A stretch of 27,957 bases of DNA from an uncultured Desulfobacterales bacterium (GCA_945787595.1 CALZJV010000048.1:1-27957); one strand, 5' to 3'; numbered from the stretch's first letter, positions 1 to 9,147 are shown. Translations and numbers: made by a program. Notes: generated by a model from the letters alone, not told the origin.

Positions 1-1
1 A

Positions 2-154
2 ACTGTCAAGAATATGACCTTCCCGATTTGCCGCCCGCTGCATGTCGTAACCAACGGCCCCCCCCAGGGTATGGTTAAGAAATTTATCGACTATCTTTTG
101 AGCACTCAAGGCCAAAAAATTGTAGTCGCCAAGAGTTTTATCTCGGTTAAGTAA
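2..154 (+). CDS. PstS-like phosphate-type ABC substrate-binding protein, C-terminal end (partial)
   Basis: An open frame enters from the left edge and ends at a TAA at 152-154, giving 50 residues. The piece contains [18 protein letters not shown] followed by GQKIV. This matches the C-terminal pattern of PstS-family periplasmic phosphate-binding proteins, in which a Tyr/Val-rich strand, a T-N-G-P-P-x-G turn and an F-I-D-x-x-L-S helix precede a G-Q-x-I-V end. The rest of the protein lies outside the window. The family binds phosphate or a related oxyanion in the periplasm for an ABC importer, but with only the tail visible the ligand is unknown. An MCP signalling domain starts four bases after the stop, in another frame. 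Confidence 0.65.
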   Translation, partial: TVKNMTFPICRPLHVVTNGPPQGMVKKFIDYLLSTQGQKIVVAKSFISVK

Positions 155-158
155 CTTA

Positions 159-1136
159 TTGAAAATTCCGGTCCGCTCATTGATTGAGCGTCTAACCGCT
201 GCGGCTTCCAATGTTAAAGGGACCACTGACCAGCTTTCATCTTCCAACCAGCAGTTGGCAGAGGGCTCCTCTGAGCAGGCGGCCTCCATCGAAGAAACAT
301 CCTCCTCATTGGAGGAGATGTCCTCGATGACCAAACAGAATGCTGATAATGCCTCCCAGGCAGACAATCTCATGAAAGACGCCAATCAGGTCGTCGGGCA
401 GGCCAACGAATCCATGGTTGAATTGACCGGATCCATGCAGAAGATCTCCAAGGCCAGCGAGGAGACCTCCAAGATCATCAAGACCATCGATGAGATTGCC
501 TTTCAAACCAATCTGCTGGCGTTAAATGCGGCGGTAGAGGCCGCCCGGGCCGGTGAGGCCGGGGCCGGATTTGCGGTAGTGGCCGACGAGGTACGCAACC
601 TGGCCATGCGGGCGGCGGATGCGGCCAGGGACACAGCCGATTTGATCGAAGGCACCGTCAAAAAGGTCAAGGACGGTACGGAACTGGTCGGCCGCACCAA
701 TGAGGCTTTTTCCAAGGTAGCCGACAGCGCGTCCAAGGTGGGCGAGCTGGTTTCTGAGATTGCGGCGGCTTCCAACGAGCAGGCCCAGGGTATTGAGCAG
801 GTCAACACGGCGGTAACGGAAATGGACAAAGTCACGCAGTCCAATGCGGCCAATGCCGAAGAGTCGGCCAGTGCTTCCGAGGAGATGAACGCCCAGGCCG
901 AGCAGATGAAAGCCATGGTGGGCGAACTGGTGGCCATGGTGGGCGGAAGCAGTAATGACGCAAAGCGTGAGCACACTGAGGTGATGCACATTGCCAAGGC
1001 GGGAATCCATAAAGCCCCGGAGGTTGCAGCTCCGACAAAAAAGGCCAAAAGCAAAGCCATGGTAGTTCACGAGGCCAAAGAAGCCACCCCGGAGCAGATC
1101 ATTCCGCTGGACGATGTTGATTTTAAAGACTTCTAA
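159..1136 (+). CDS. Headless methyl-accepting chemotaxis protein (signalling domain only)
   Basis: The 325-residue protein consists only of an MCP cytoplasmic hairpin. The tip is at about residues 112-145 ([19 protein letters not shown], then [13 protein letters not shown]), with coiled-coil arms either side and Q/E-rich candidate methylation sites ([11 protein letters not shown]). No TM segment, sensor domain or HAMP is present. The only start in frame is TTG at 159, four bases after the stop of the preceding binding-protein gene and without a clear Shine-Dalgarno. The C-terminus is a flexible tail ending in DFKDF, which fits the aromatic-x-x-aromatic pentapeptide used by some receptors to dock CheR/CheB. 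It could be a soluble receptor, or the rear half of a full MCP cut off by a recombination. The same tail occurs on the MCP at the right edge. Confidence 0.8.
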   Translation: MKIPVRSLIERLTAAASNVKGTTDQLSSSNQQLAEGSSEQAASIEETSSSLEEMSSMTKQNADNASQADNLMKDANQVVGQANESMVELTGSMQKISKASEETSKIIKTIDEIAFQTNLLALNAAVEAARAGEAGAGFAVVADEVRNLAMRAADAARDTADLIEGTVKKVKDGTELVGRTNEAFSKVADSASKVGELVSEIAAASNEQAQGIEQVNTAVTEMDKVTQSNAANAEESASASEEMNAQAEQMKAMVGELVAMVGGSSNDAKREHTEVMHIAKAGIHKAPEVAAPTKKAKSKAMVVHEAKEATPEQIIPLDDVDFKDF

Positions 1137-1152
1137 TATATTTATCCAAAAC

Positions 1153-1180
1153 ATGGTGGTGGTCCTCGGATCATCACCAT
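1153..1180 (+). terminator. Hairpin after headless MCP gene (possible terminator)
   Basis: ATGGTGGTG (1153-1161) pairs with CATCACCAT (1172-1180), nine pairs including one G-T, around a 10-nt loop, 16 bases after the MCP stop. No T-run follows, so a Rho-independent terminator is only a possibility. Confidence 0.3.
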
Positions 1181-1248
1181 ATAAGTATCTGTTAAGATTG
1201 TTCCGTTGGAGTGCACAGCAGACTAACCGCTACGGGTGAATATCGGGA

Positions 1249-1378
1249 TAGGTGCTTACCTAATGTCTGCCATTAAACACACCGCTGGTGATGGGGCCTC
1301 CGGGATAGTTCCACCACGCTATCCGCCTCCCCGATCCCGAGGGTAAGCCAGCCACTCCTCTTAATAAAAGGGCAGACA
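1249..1378 (+). other. Compound stem-loop element, possible structured RNA
   Basis: Three stems nest in non-coding DNA. TAGGT/ACCTA (1249-1253 and 1258-1262) closes a GCTT tetraloop. TGTCTGCC (1264-1271) pairs perfectly with GGCAGACA (1371-1378). Inside this pair, GATGGGG (1290-1296) faces CCCCGATC (from 1329, one bulged G), leading to a perfect GGATAG/CTATCC hairpin (1303-1308 and 1319-1324). No known RNA family was recognised. It could equally be a repeat element. Confidence 0.35.
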
Positions 1379-1599
1379 ATTTAACCAATTTTTTTTGAAA
1401 CGAATACGGTTGACTGCCTGTTCTTTTTTTTGGTAAAAGATCAATACTTGAATCCAGACTCCGGTAAAAAAGTTAACAAAACATTAGGTATATTGCCAGA
1501 AAATGGAGGATTCGGCTTTGAAGGTTGGTTCCCAGTTTACGGGCTGTAAATAAAGATTATCGTCGAGAATGTTGTAATTTTAAAGGGGTATTATCGATC

Positions 1600-1851
1600 G
1601 CATTTAAAAGTCGATATATCTCTTTGATCTGGTCATCAACCGACATGACCATGCCGAATATGACTGGCGAGGATTTGGCGCAAGAACTCATACGCATAAA
1701 ACCAAACATACCAATTATCCTCTGCACAGGTTTCAGTGCTAAATTAGATGACCAGAAAGCCAGTGCCATGGGCATCCGAGCGTTCGTTTTGAAACCTATT
1801 GTGAAATATGCAATCGCTACAAAGGTTCGCAAGGTATTAGACGAGAAATGA
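1600..1851 (+). pseudogene. Receiver-domain fragment with compensating frameshifts
   Basis: From 1639 to the stop at 1849-1851 the frame encodes the second half of a response-regulator receiver. It has TDMTMPNMTG with the phospho-acceptor Asp at 1642-1644, then IILCTGFS, the conserved switch Thr region, and FVLKP with the conserved Lys. Just upstream, DLVI is encoded in a different frame (1626-1637), and one extra A at 1638 separates it from T-D. Before that the frame changes again, so the first half is not readable as a normal domain. The style (GEDLAQELIRIKPNIPIILCTG) is that of receivers at the C-terminus of hybrid kinases. I read it as the decayed end of a hybrid kinase or stand-alone regulator. 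Confidence 0.6.
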
Positions 1852-2635
1852 TAATGAAAAAACCGGCTTGGAAGGTTGACTTTTTAATCTGCAAAGCCAT
1901 TGGAGCCCTAACAGGAAGCATTGCCCCATGGATTCAAAGAAGAAAATTCCTCAAAAATGGAGCTAAATGAAATACCGAGTGCTTATTGATCGGTAGCGTG
2001 GAAGACTCCTTATTACACACTCCGGCCAACGGTTAGAAGGTTTTTCAATTGTCCCGGTCCTGTTTTTTCAATTTCAATCAGCGTGAAAATTACAGTCGAT
2101 GATGCCAATGCGGTTGATTTCCGCCAATCGGTCAAGGGTATTCTGTGTTTCCCCCCCTTTTTATATCTTCAAATAAAATCTTCCCCTTCTTTAGGCATTC
2201 AATAGCTTCTTGGTTTTCATCGGGAGGACACGCCCTTACCTAGAAGCGCCCCCCTTCCAACTACAGGGGATGCGGCGGGCCTGAGGAAAACGATCCCCTG
2301 TCATTCTGTTGACTTTTGCCGATTAATTGACGCTTGCCTCTTATTTCTTCATTCAAATTAAAATAATCCACGAGGTCTAAAATATCACCGATCACCTGTA
2401 GGCCTCCACCACGCTTGCCTCTGGTAATAGAGCGCATGTTCCAATCGCAAGGTTCCGGCCAACAAAAGGCACAAATGCCACCTCCTTGCAGGGCCTGCCT
2501 CGATTCAGTTTTGGCACATTTGTTGCTTTTAGGAGACTGAGACAATAAAGTCTACCATTTTGGTACGGTTAATGCTCCCGGCTAGACGAGGTTGTGTTTC
2601 CTGACTCCGCGTTACAACCCATCAGTATTATAAAT
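1852..2635. other. Decayed intergenic region with coding traces
   Basis: No intact gene is convincing. A 38-codon frame (1854-1970) follows the receiver fragment but is not recognised. On the minus strand, protein-like text DENQEAIECLKKGKILFEDI (ending near 2157) continues, after a one-base slip in a run of seven G (the C-run at 2151-2157), as LDRLAEINRIGIIDCNFHAD to a stop near 2076. It looks like the end of a broken unknown gene. On the plus strand, VDDANAVDFRQSVKGIL (2095-2145) resembles the start of a receiver domain; both readings cannot be real. A 94-codon minus frame (2261-2545) has no recognisable motif. A perfect 9-bp inverted repeat (ACAGGGGAT 2263-2271, ATCCCCTGT 2293-2301) lies within it. 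Confidence 0.45.
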
Positions 2636-3331
2636 ATGGATAAAGTTCTAATTGTAGATGATGATTTGAAATTTCAAAGGATTTTGCGAGCTCGGCTGCA
2701 AAAGCACAAAGATAAATTCGAGATCATACTTGCCAACAACGGTGCCGAAGCCATCAAAGTCATGCAGCAAAATACCATATCCGTGGTGATAACCGATATT
2801 CAAATGCCCAAGGTTGATGGTCTAGAATTATTGGCCCATATAAAAGAAAATTATCCTGAAACCCCCTGTTTCGTAATGACGGCCCACGGAACACCGGAAA
2901 TAGAAGAAAAGCTCTTAAAAAGTACGTTGCGTATCTTCAACAAACCCTTTCGAATTGATGATCTTGCCGATGCCGCCATTCAGGCCTTGCAGCAGGATGC
3001 TCCGGGAGGGACATTGAAAGGGATATCGGTTGCCAGTTTTCTGCAATTGATCCAAATGGAGGAGAAAACCTGTTGTCTGGAAATTATTTCGACCGGGGAT
3101 GAAAAAGGACTTTTTTATTTTAAAGACGGTGTGCTGTATGATGCCGTTTACGGCGGTTTCAACGGGGAAGAAGCGGCTTTTGAGCTACTTGCCCTCGATG
3201 AAGCCAGCATCCGCTTAAAAAATCTTTCCGATGATAGGATTGTCAAACAGATAAACATCAGCCTCATGAAATTGATTATGGAGTCCGTGCGGCGTAAGGA
3301 TGAATCTCAGGAGTCAGGCGAGCATACCTAA
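2636..3331 (+). CDS. Response regulator with C-terminal PATAN (DUF4388) domain
   Basis: The 231-residue protein starts with a receiver domain (1-120): acidic pocket DDD at 8-10, phospho-acceptor D54 in ITDIQMP, switch Thr in VMTAHG, and Lys in FNKPF. Residues about 123-225 match the PATAN/DUF4388 pattern: LKGISVASFLQLIQ, a short strand, GLFYFKDGVLYDAVYG, then GEEAAFELL. PATAN domains accompany receivers in delta-proteobacterial signalling and gliding or pilus systems and are thought to mediate protein contacts. No DNA-binding output is present. The frame also opens at a GTG at 2594, but the receiver begins cleanly with MDKVLIVDD at 2636, so that start is preferred although no strong ribosome site precedes it. 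It heads the chemosensory cluster and ends 29 bases before the next gene. Confidence 0.85.
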   Translation: MDKVLIVDDDLKFQRILRARLQKHKDKFEIILANNGAEAIKVMQQNTISVVITDIQMPKVDGLELLAHIKENYPETPCFVMTAHGTPEIEEKLLKSTLRIFNKPFRIDDLADAAIQALQQDAPGGTLKGISVASFLQLIQMEEKTCCLEIISTGDEKGLFYFKDGVLYDAVYGGFNGEEAAFELLALDEASIRLKNLSDDRIVKQINISLMKLIMESVRRKDESQESGEHT

Positions 3332-3360
3332 ATTTCGTAATCGAATGATAAAAGGTGGAA

Positions 3361-4578
3361 ATGGACAAGGTTCTTATCATCGACGGATTGGATAATTATG
3401 ATGAGTGCAGCCCCGGGGACATGGACGAAACAATGACTGCAGATGATGTCCTGGCAGCAGTCGGAGGGGCTGATCTCGCTCAATGTGTTTTAAAAGAAGA
3501 GATAAGCGAACAAACGCCGGTGTTATCGTCGCAATATCATTCGGAAGTCGATAAGCTGCTTGCTCAAGCCGTCGGGTTGGCTGAAGGTCATCATTTTCAA
3601 CAGGCTCAAAAGGTTCTGATCAGGCTATTAAAGCTCGATCCATGCAACTGTGAGGGGTGGCTGTGGTATTCGCGGGTTATTGGAAGCATGAAGGCCATAG
3701 AATCGTCGCTAAAAAATGCAATCCGTATTTCTCCTCGAAATCTTGAAATCATTGATGAGAACAATAAATTCAATTTTGCCAAAAACAGGGTCCAGGCGGA
3801 ACGGATGCGGCGCTGTCCGTTCTGCTGGTCCGTAGTACCAGACACGGCGGTTGAATGTTTGTACTGCAAGTCACATTTGTTTATCCACAAGCATTTCTTT
3901 AGCGCCGTTCGAACTGCCAGGAAGGGCGTCCTTAAAAAAGCAATCGCAAGGTATACCCAAGTTATCAACAGAGAAAAAAATATCCAAGCCCATTATTATT
4001 TGGGCATGGCCCATCTCAACCTGGCGCATTGGGAAGAAGCGCTTGAGCAGTTAAAGGAAACGGCCAAATTGGACCCGCAAAATAAAGCCTATACCGATCA
4101 ACTGCAGGCTTTGTTGGGTTACAAGGCCGGTCGGCAAACCGGACCCGTCTCGGAAGAAGCCGCGGGGCTGAGAGAATCCTATCCATTTGAGGCGAACCCG
4201 GCGGGTGACAAACATAATAAAGTGCTTGTGGTCGATGACAGCGCCGTTTCCAGAAAAGTTGTAAAGCTGGCCCTTGAGCGAAATGGATATCAGATATTTG
4301 AAGCCACAAACGGGCTGGAAGCACTGACCCGATTGAATACCCAAAAACCGGATCTGGTGCTGCTTGACATCATCATGCCCGGAATGGACGGTTACAAAAC
4401 GCTTTCACTCATAAAGGACAGTCAAGAATTTAAACACATCCCGGTCATAATGCTTACATCCCGGGATGAACTTTTTGATAAAATCAAAGGCAAGATCTCA
4501 GGCTCCGACGAATATCTGACCAAACCCTTTGATCCCGATGATCTGGTGACAAAAGTCAGTAAATATCTGCCCCGGTGA
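3361..4578 (+). CDS. TPR / zinc-ribbon / receiver fusion protein
   Basis: The 405-residue protein has an unusual order. An acidic N-terminus (1-60) is followed by helical TPR-like repeats (about 60-145). A CxxC-x10-CxxC zinc-ribbon-like knuckle comes next (C152, C155, C166, C169; CPFC...CLYC), then one or two clearer TPRs (about 185-255, with AHYYLGMAHLNLAHWEEAL). A short linker leads to a complete receiver (286-405) with DD at 292-293, phospho-acceptor D336 in LLDIIMPGMDG, MLTS and LTKPF. The receiver resembles PilG/CheY-type regulators. The zinc ribbon and TPRs suggest a scaffold whose partner binding is phospho-controlled; this is inference. A GTG lies two codons earlier (3355), but ATG at 3361 follows AAAGG and starts MDKVLII. 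It is co-directional with the flanking genes. Confidence 0.8.
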   Translation: MDKVLIIDGLDNYDECSPGDMDETMTADDVLAAVGGADLAQCVLKEEISEQTPVLSSQYHSEVDKLLAQAVGLAEGHHFQQAQKVLIRLLKLDPCNCEGWLWYSRVIGSMKAIESSLKNAIRISPRNLEIIDENNKFNFAKNRVQAERMRRCPFCWSVVPDTAVECLYCKSHLFIHKHFFSAVRTARKGVLKKAIARYTQVINREKNIQAHYYLGMAHLNLAHWEEALEQLKETAKLDPQNKAYTDQLQALLGYKAGRQTGPVSEEAAGLRESYPFEANPAGDKHNKVLVVDDSAVSRKVVKLALERNGYQIFEATNGLEALTRLNTQKPDLVLLDIIMPGMDGYKTLSLIKDSQEFKHIPVIMLTSRDELFDKIKGKISGSDEYLTKPFDPDDLVTKVSKYLPR

Positions 4579-4602
4579 TCCGTTTTCCAGAGAGAAACGG
4601 AT
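4578..4602 (+). other. Hairpin overlapping stop of TPR-receiver gene
   Basis: ATCCGTTT (4578-4585) pairs perfectly with AAACGGAT (4595-4602) over a 9-nt loop, beginning at the last base of the stop codon. No U-tract follows, so it may be an mRNA processing or attenuation element rather than a terminator. Confidence 0.35.
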
Positions 4603-4713
4603 GATTGTAGTCCAAATTGGTTGAATGCAGATTCCGGACTAAAGTATTTTAAGCAATTGGCGATTATAACTTCCGAGAGATTAGAATTCTTTAATGTCAG
4701 GAAAGATATTTTT

Positions 4714-5781
4714 ATGAACGAACCGTATAAGCTTTTAATTGTCGACGATTCCAAAATGATGCGCAAGGCCATTCGCGCAATTTTTTCAGCCGACGACCGG
4801 ATAGAAGTGGCGGGGGAGGCCGCCGACGGGGAGGCCGCCCTGGAAATCATACCCCAGATCGACCCCGATGTGGTTACCATGGATGTCAACATGCCGGTGA
4901 TGGACGGGTTGACCACCTTAAAACATATGATGATTGAAACCCCCAAGCCCACGGTGATGCTCAGCACCCTCACCCTGGAAGGCGCCTCGGTGACGTTTGA
5001 CGCCTTAAAGTTCGGTGCGGTCGATTTTGTTCCCAAGCCGTCCAAGCTGGACGAAAGCAAGCTGGAAGGACAGGAAGAGACTGTGGTCAGAAAAGTGGCC
5101 CTGGCCGCCCAAGTCGAGATTGAGGCCATTCGGTATATCAAGGATTCTCCCAAGGGCGAATCGGCCGGACCCAGGGAGCAGGTCGCTTGCAACCATTTCA
5201 TCGCCATGGGGGCGGCCGAGGGCGGATACGGCGCCCTTTTGAAAATCGTGCCCCACCTGCGCCCCGAATTGCCAGCGGCTTACCTGGCTGTGCTTTACGC
5301 CGCGTCGCAGCACGTGGATGCCTTCGCTCGCTATCTGGACAATTACAGTTCCGTCCGGGTCAAACGGGCGGCAGACGGCCTGCCGGTCGAAGGGGGGGTT
5401 TGCTACCTGGGGGCCGGCGAGGAGTACGTCACCGTCCAGTCACGCAACGGCAACCTTTTTTTGCTGGTCCACCCCGCTCCCTTTAAATCGATTTCAGAAC
5501 GCAGAGGCTCGATCAACATGATGATGTTCTCGGCGGCCGAGGTCATGGGCAGCCGTGCGGCTGGAATTGTTTTATCCGGCTCCGGCGATGATGGAGCCGA
5601 AGGGCTGGCGGAGATTATCAGAAGTGGGGGCAGCACCCTCGTTCAGGATCCCAAAAGCTGCCTGTATAAGGAAATGGCCAAATCGGCCTTGAATAGATGC
5701 GAGCCCGACCATGTCATCCCAGACATGACGATCGCATCAACCGTCAATCGCTTTTTGTCTGAAGAAAGCGGCAACCATTAA
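4714..5781 (+). CDS. CheB-like response regulator with degenerate methylesterase domain (copy 1)
   Basis: The 355-residue protein has CheB architecture: receiver (1-125; DD at 11-12, phospho-acceptor D57 in TMDVNMPVMDG, FVPKPS) and a C-terminal esterase-fold domain (about 155-350). In active CheB the nucleophile sits in G-A-S-T-G-G. Here the stretch reads MGAAEGGY (165-172), so the Ser is Ala168. The catalytic His, expected about 26 residues on, falls at Leu194/Tyr195; a nearby QH (199-200) would need an alignment gap. The Asp is kept (GSGDDGAEG, D293). Demethylase or deamidase activity is therefore unlikely, while phospho-regulation appears intact. The ATG at 4714 follows AGGAAAG and starts the receiver directly; the longer frame from 4621 adds nothing recognisable. 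It lies directly before the MCP gene. Confidence 0.85.
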   Translation: MNEPYKLLIVDDSKMMRKAIRAIFSADDRIEVAGEAADGEAALEIIPQIDPDVVTMDVNMPVMDGLTTLKHMMIETPKPTVMLSTLTLEGASVTFDALKFGAVDFVPKPSKLDESKLEGQEETVVRKVALAAQVEIEAIRYIKDSPKGESAGPREQVACNHFIAMGAAEGGYGALLKIVPHLRPELPAAYLAVLYAASQHVDAFARYLDNYSSVRVKRAADGLPVEGGVCYLGAGEEYVTVQSRNGNLFLLVHPAPFKSISERRGSINMMMFSAAEVMGSRAAGIVLSGSGDDGAEGLAEIIRSGGSTLVQDPKSCLYKEMAKSALNRCEPDHVIPDMTIASTVNRFLSEESGNH

Positions 5782-5871
5782 CAGGGTAACCCCCAATGTT
5801 GCCACGCTAGGGGAACCTTTAAACCTTTTTTAATATTTGTTTAAAACTCATCATTTCAAGGAGACAAAAAA

Positions 5872-8457
5872 ATGAACTGGAAAAATTGGCGAATCGGCAG
5901 AAAACTCTTCTCCGGCTTTATCGCAGTGGTTTTAGTGCTGCTGGCAGTCGGTTTCCTAGGCTACTCGAACATTCAGTCCATGCGGGCCAAAACGGTTGAG
6001 CTTCATGAGGCCGCGCCCCTGGTCGACTCCGCCTTGGAGATGAAACTAGCGGTGGTTTCTAGTCAGTTGATGATTATGGAAATGCTTGGATCCGCCGACC
6101 AGGAAGAACTTGACGAAGTCTGGCAGGAGCAGGCGGGCAATTTCAAACGCTTTGACGTATTTTCGAATGCGGTTTTAAAAGGCGCAGAAACAGAGGAAGG
6201 CACTATCTATGCAGCCAAGGGGGCCGAAACGAAAAAGATTGTTCGGGAAGCCATCCAATTCGAAAATAAGGAATTTAAACCCCGTGTCAAAATGATCCAT
6301 GACTTGATGACGGATAAATATAGCACCGATAAGCTGGTTGCCGATACGATGGAGGAATTTGAGGAGCATTTTCACCAGATCCTAGAGGCCGCGGATGATT
6401 TTGAAACCAAAGTCAAGGATCGAATCACCGCTGAGACAGAAAGTGGCGCCACGGCCGCAAAAATTTTGGGCACGGAAAACACCTGGGTGGATATGGCCAA
6501 GGAAATAAAGACCACCCTGACCCTGGCCCGTATTGAGGTTGGAGAGTATGCCATGAGTCGTGATGCAGAATCCCAGATGAAACTTAAAAAGGAGTTCCAG
6601 GAGGCCGGTGAGGCACTCGAAGTCTGGTTCTACGCCCTTCTGGACGGCGCCGAAACCGTCAAAGGCAGAATTGCGCCGGTGACGGATATGGCGCTGCGAG
6701 AGGCGGTGCTTGACATCGAAAAAACTTATAAAGAAGGGTTCCGGGTCGACGCCCTGCGTTTCTTTGATTTTCAGTCGAAGCTGGCTGACATAAACAACAA
6801 GATGTACACCTTTGACGAGGAGGCCGATGATTTCGCTTTAAAAACGATTGCGATTCTTGGCCGGGTGGAAGATTTGGCTAAGGATGAAATGAACATGGCC
6901 GACACCGCGACCCGCAAAACGGCCGAAGCCGCCACCATCGAATCAATCGGTGGTATTGCGGTGGGGACACTCCTGGCCGTCGCGCTGGCTTTTATCATCG
7001 GCCGCGCCATTGCCGGGCCGGTTGTTCGAATGGCGGATACCGTTGTCCGCATCGGCCAAAACCGCGACCTGACCCTCGCGGTTCCGGTGGAAAGCAAGGA
7101 CGAAATCGGCGTTATGTCGGAACATTTCAACAACATGATGCGGGTGCTGCGTGAGTCTTTCGAATTGGTAACGTCGGCAGCCGGGTCCGTGGCCCAAGGC
7201 GCTTCGGAAGTGGCCCAGCGCGCAAACGCCAACCGGGATCGCGCCGAAGCCGAGGTGGAGCAGACTGAAAAGTCGGCCGAGATTATCACCGAGATGGGGG
7301 GCACGGCCGGTGAAGTGGCCAATGCCTCCGAAGGACAGAAGGATGCCGCTGAAGCGTCCAATATCACGGTCACCGAACTGGTGAAAGCCATGGGAGAGGC
7401 GGCCGCCTCCGCCACCGAGCAGAACAAGGAGGCCAATGAAGCCACCGAGCGTGTGGCTGAAATGGGTGTGACCGGAGGCAAAGTGGCTGAAACGGCCAAA
7501 GCCCAGGGCGAAATGGTCGTCAAGGCCGCCACGGCCGTTAACGACATCATTAAGGCTGTGGAGGACATGAACACAGCGGTCGGCCAGGCCAAGGAACACG
7601 GTCGAACGGTTCTTGAATCGGCCGAAGAGGGCAGCAAATCGGTTACCTCCACGGTTGATGGTATGCGTGCCATTGCCGAATCTTCGGAACAGATCTCCGA
7701 GATCATCGGCGTTATTACCGAAATTGCCGAACAGACCAACCTGCTGGCCTTGAACGCCGCCATCGAGGCCGCCCGGGCCGGCGCTCACGGCAAGGGTTTC
7801 GCCGTCGTCGCCGACGAGGTCGGCAAGCTGGCCCAGCGCTCTTCAGAGGCGGCCAAGGAAATCACCCAGCTCATCAAAGACTCCACCACCCGCGTGGCCG
7901 AAGGGACCAAACTGAGCGACGAGTCCCAGCAGTCCCTGGCCAAAATCGACGAGGGTGGCAAGGTCAATATGGAGGCGATTGAAGAAATCGCCAAATCGGC
8001 CGATGCCCTGGCCGCCGGTACCGGGGAAGTTCAGAAGTTGATGGAAGAGCTCAACACCCTGGCCCAGGAAATCGGCGAGATGGCCGGTGAGCAAGGACCG
8101 CGGCGCCAAGCCGCCGAAAAAGCCCTGGCCGAACTGGTGGATCAATCGAAAGCAATTACCGAACTGGTGGAAGGGGCCAACAAGGGAGCGGCCGCCATCG
8201 GCGAGCAGATGAAAGGAATCGTGGGCCGCACCGCCGGTATGATGGAACTGACCGGCCTCCAGGCTGAGCGCTCTAAAAACGTTATGGAAATCGCCAAGTC
8301 GTCGGCCGAGGGCGCCCGTAAAACCGTGGAAGGCGCCGGTCAGGTAGTGGGCATTACGGACGAGCTGCAGCAGCAGTCGCAAAAGCTCATCGAGCAGGTG
8401 CGGCAGTTCAAGATTGAAACCGCCGGCTCGCGAGCGGCCGCCGAAGCGGACGAGTAA
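5872..8457 (+). CDS. Methyl-accepting chemotaxis protein with large helical sensor and long hairpin
   Basis: The 861-residue transmembrane receptor has TM1 at about 12-31, an all-helical periplasmic sensor of about 320 residues, TM2 at about 355-376 and HAMP at about 377-430. A very long cytoplasmic coiled coil follows, with the tip at about 620-655 ([27 protein letters not shown]). The sensor length fits a double four-helix arrangement such as HBM, but no ligand motif is recognised. About 190 residues precede the tip and 240 follow it, well beyond the E. coli 36-heptad class, so the CheA/CheW layer would sit far below the membrane. There is no aromatic C-terminal pentapeptide. AAGGAG lies nine bases before the ATG. 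It sits between cheB-like copy 1 and cheW and is the most likely receptor of this cluster. Confidence 0.92.
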   Translation: MNWKNWRIGRKLFSGFIAVVLVLLAVGFLGYSNIQSMRAKTVELHEAAPLVDSALEMKLAVVSSQLMIMEMLGSADQEELDEVWQEQAGNFKRFDVFSNAVLKGAETEEGTIYAAKGAETKKIVREAIQFENKEFKPRVKMIHDLMTDKYSTDKLVADTMEEFEEHFHQILEAADDFETKVKDRITAETESGATAAKILGTENTWVDMAKEIKTTLTLARIEVGEYAMSRDAESQMKLKKEFQEAGEALEVWFYALLDGAETVKGRIAPVTDMALREAVLDIEKTYKEGFRVDALRFFDFQSKLADINNKMYTFDEEADDFALKTIAILGRVEDLAKDEMNMADTATRKTAEAATIESIGGIAVGTLLAVALAFIIGRAIAGPVVRMADTVVRIGQNRDLTLAVPVESKDEIGVMSEHFNNMMRVLRESFELVTSAAGSVAQGASEVAQRANANRDRAEAEVEQTEKSAEIITEMGGTAGEVANASEGQKDAAEASNITVTELVKAMGEAAASATEQNKEANEATERVAEMGVTGGKVAETAKAQGEMVVKAATAVNDIIKAVEDMNTAVGQAKEHGRTVLESAEEGSKSVTSTVDGMRAIAESSEQISEIIGVITEIAEQTNLLALNAAIEAARAGAHGKGFAVVADEVGKLAQRSSEAAKEITQLIKDSTTRVAEGTKLSDESQQSLAKIDEGGKVNMEAIEEIAKSADALAAGTGEVQKLMEELNTLAQEIGEMAGEQGPRRQAAEKALAELVDQSKAITELVEGANKGAAAIGEQMKGIVGRTAGMMELTGLQAERSKNVMEIAKSSAEGARKTVEGAGQVVGITDELQQQSQKLIEQVRQFKIETAGSRAAAEADE

Positions 8458-8637
8458 GAAGAGGATATTATCCGCCGGCGGCAAGCCGCCAGCAATTTAT
8501 CCAATTTTCAATCATCTATGTCCAATGGACCAACAAACATGAAAAAAATTGGATTTGTAACAGCGAAATGTTTGAAATTCGGATTTCCGGTTTGTCCAGG
8601 TTGGACATTTTTATAATATACAAGGGAGATAATCGTT

Positions 8638-9147
8638 ATGGCTCAAACGTATGCAACCGAACGGGCTGACCAGCTGGAGAAAGAACAGCTCATGCAGCTG
8701 GTGGGGTTCATGATCGGCAAGGAGCTTTTCGGGGTGAACATCCTCATGGTGCAGGAAATCATCCGGTCGGCCCCCATCACCGCCGTCCCCAATTCACCGG
8801 ATTTTGTCGAAGGGGTCATCAACCTGCGCGGCAACATCATTCCGGTGATAGAACTGCGCAAACGGCTCGGTTTTGCCACGCCGGACGTCAGTAAGGAAGA
8901 CAGCTGGATTCTGATCCTCGATATCCAAGGTCGCATTACCGGCTTCATTGTCGATTCGGTCACCGAGGTGCTCAAGATCCAGGAAAGCACCATCGAACCG
9001 CCGCCGGATATTGTCGTGGCCGGCCTCGAGAGCCAGTATATTCGCGGGGTATGCGAGATCGATGAAAAACTTCTGATTCTGCTGGACTTCAACCGTATCC
9101 TGCTGGTGGAGGAGATTAAAAAACTCAAGGAAATGAAGGCCGCTTGA
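8638..9147 (+). CDS. cheW: CheW chemotaxis coupling protein
   Basis: The 169-residue single-domain CheW couples receptors to CheA in the cytoplasmic array. It shows the two SH3-like halves typical of the family: LVGFMIGKELFGVNI with VQEIIR, PNSPDFVEGVINLRGNIIPVIELRKRLG, GFIVDSVTEVLKI, and the closing YIRGVCEIDEKLLILLDFNRIL. GGGAGA lies just upstream of the ATG. About 180 bases of apparently non-coding DNA separate it from the MCP gene, with a small GC hairpin at about 8474-8491. A likely terminator begins inside its last codons. Confidence 0.95.
   Translation: MAQTYATERADQLEKEQLMQLVGFMIGKELFGVNILMVQEIIRSAPITAVPNSPDFVEGVINLRGNIIPVIELRKRLGFATPDVSKEDSWILILDIQGRITGFIVDSVTEVLKIQESTIEPPPDIVVAGLESQYIRGVCEIDEKLLILLDFNRILLVEEIKKLKEMKAA

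Noticed and set aside
2083..2150. Possible receiver start on the plus strand (VDDANAVDFRQ)
   Set aside because: Only about 20 residues fit, no phospho-acceptor follows, and the opposite strand gives longer protein-like text; kept only as a trace.
6771..7763. Long minus-strand open frames opposite the MCP hairpin (also 6943-7788 and 7843-8484)
   Set aside because: They are antisense shadows of a GC-rich coiled-coil gene; the translations are low-complexity Ser/Ala or Gly/His/Phe text without domain motifs.
8474..8491. Terminator after the long MCP gene
   Set aside because: A GC stem (GGCGG/CCGCC) exists, but the following bases are not a T-run.
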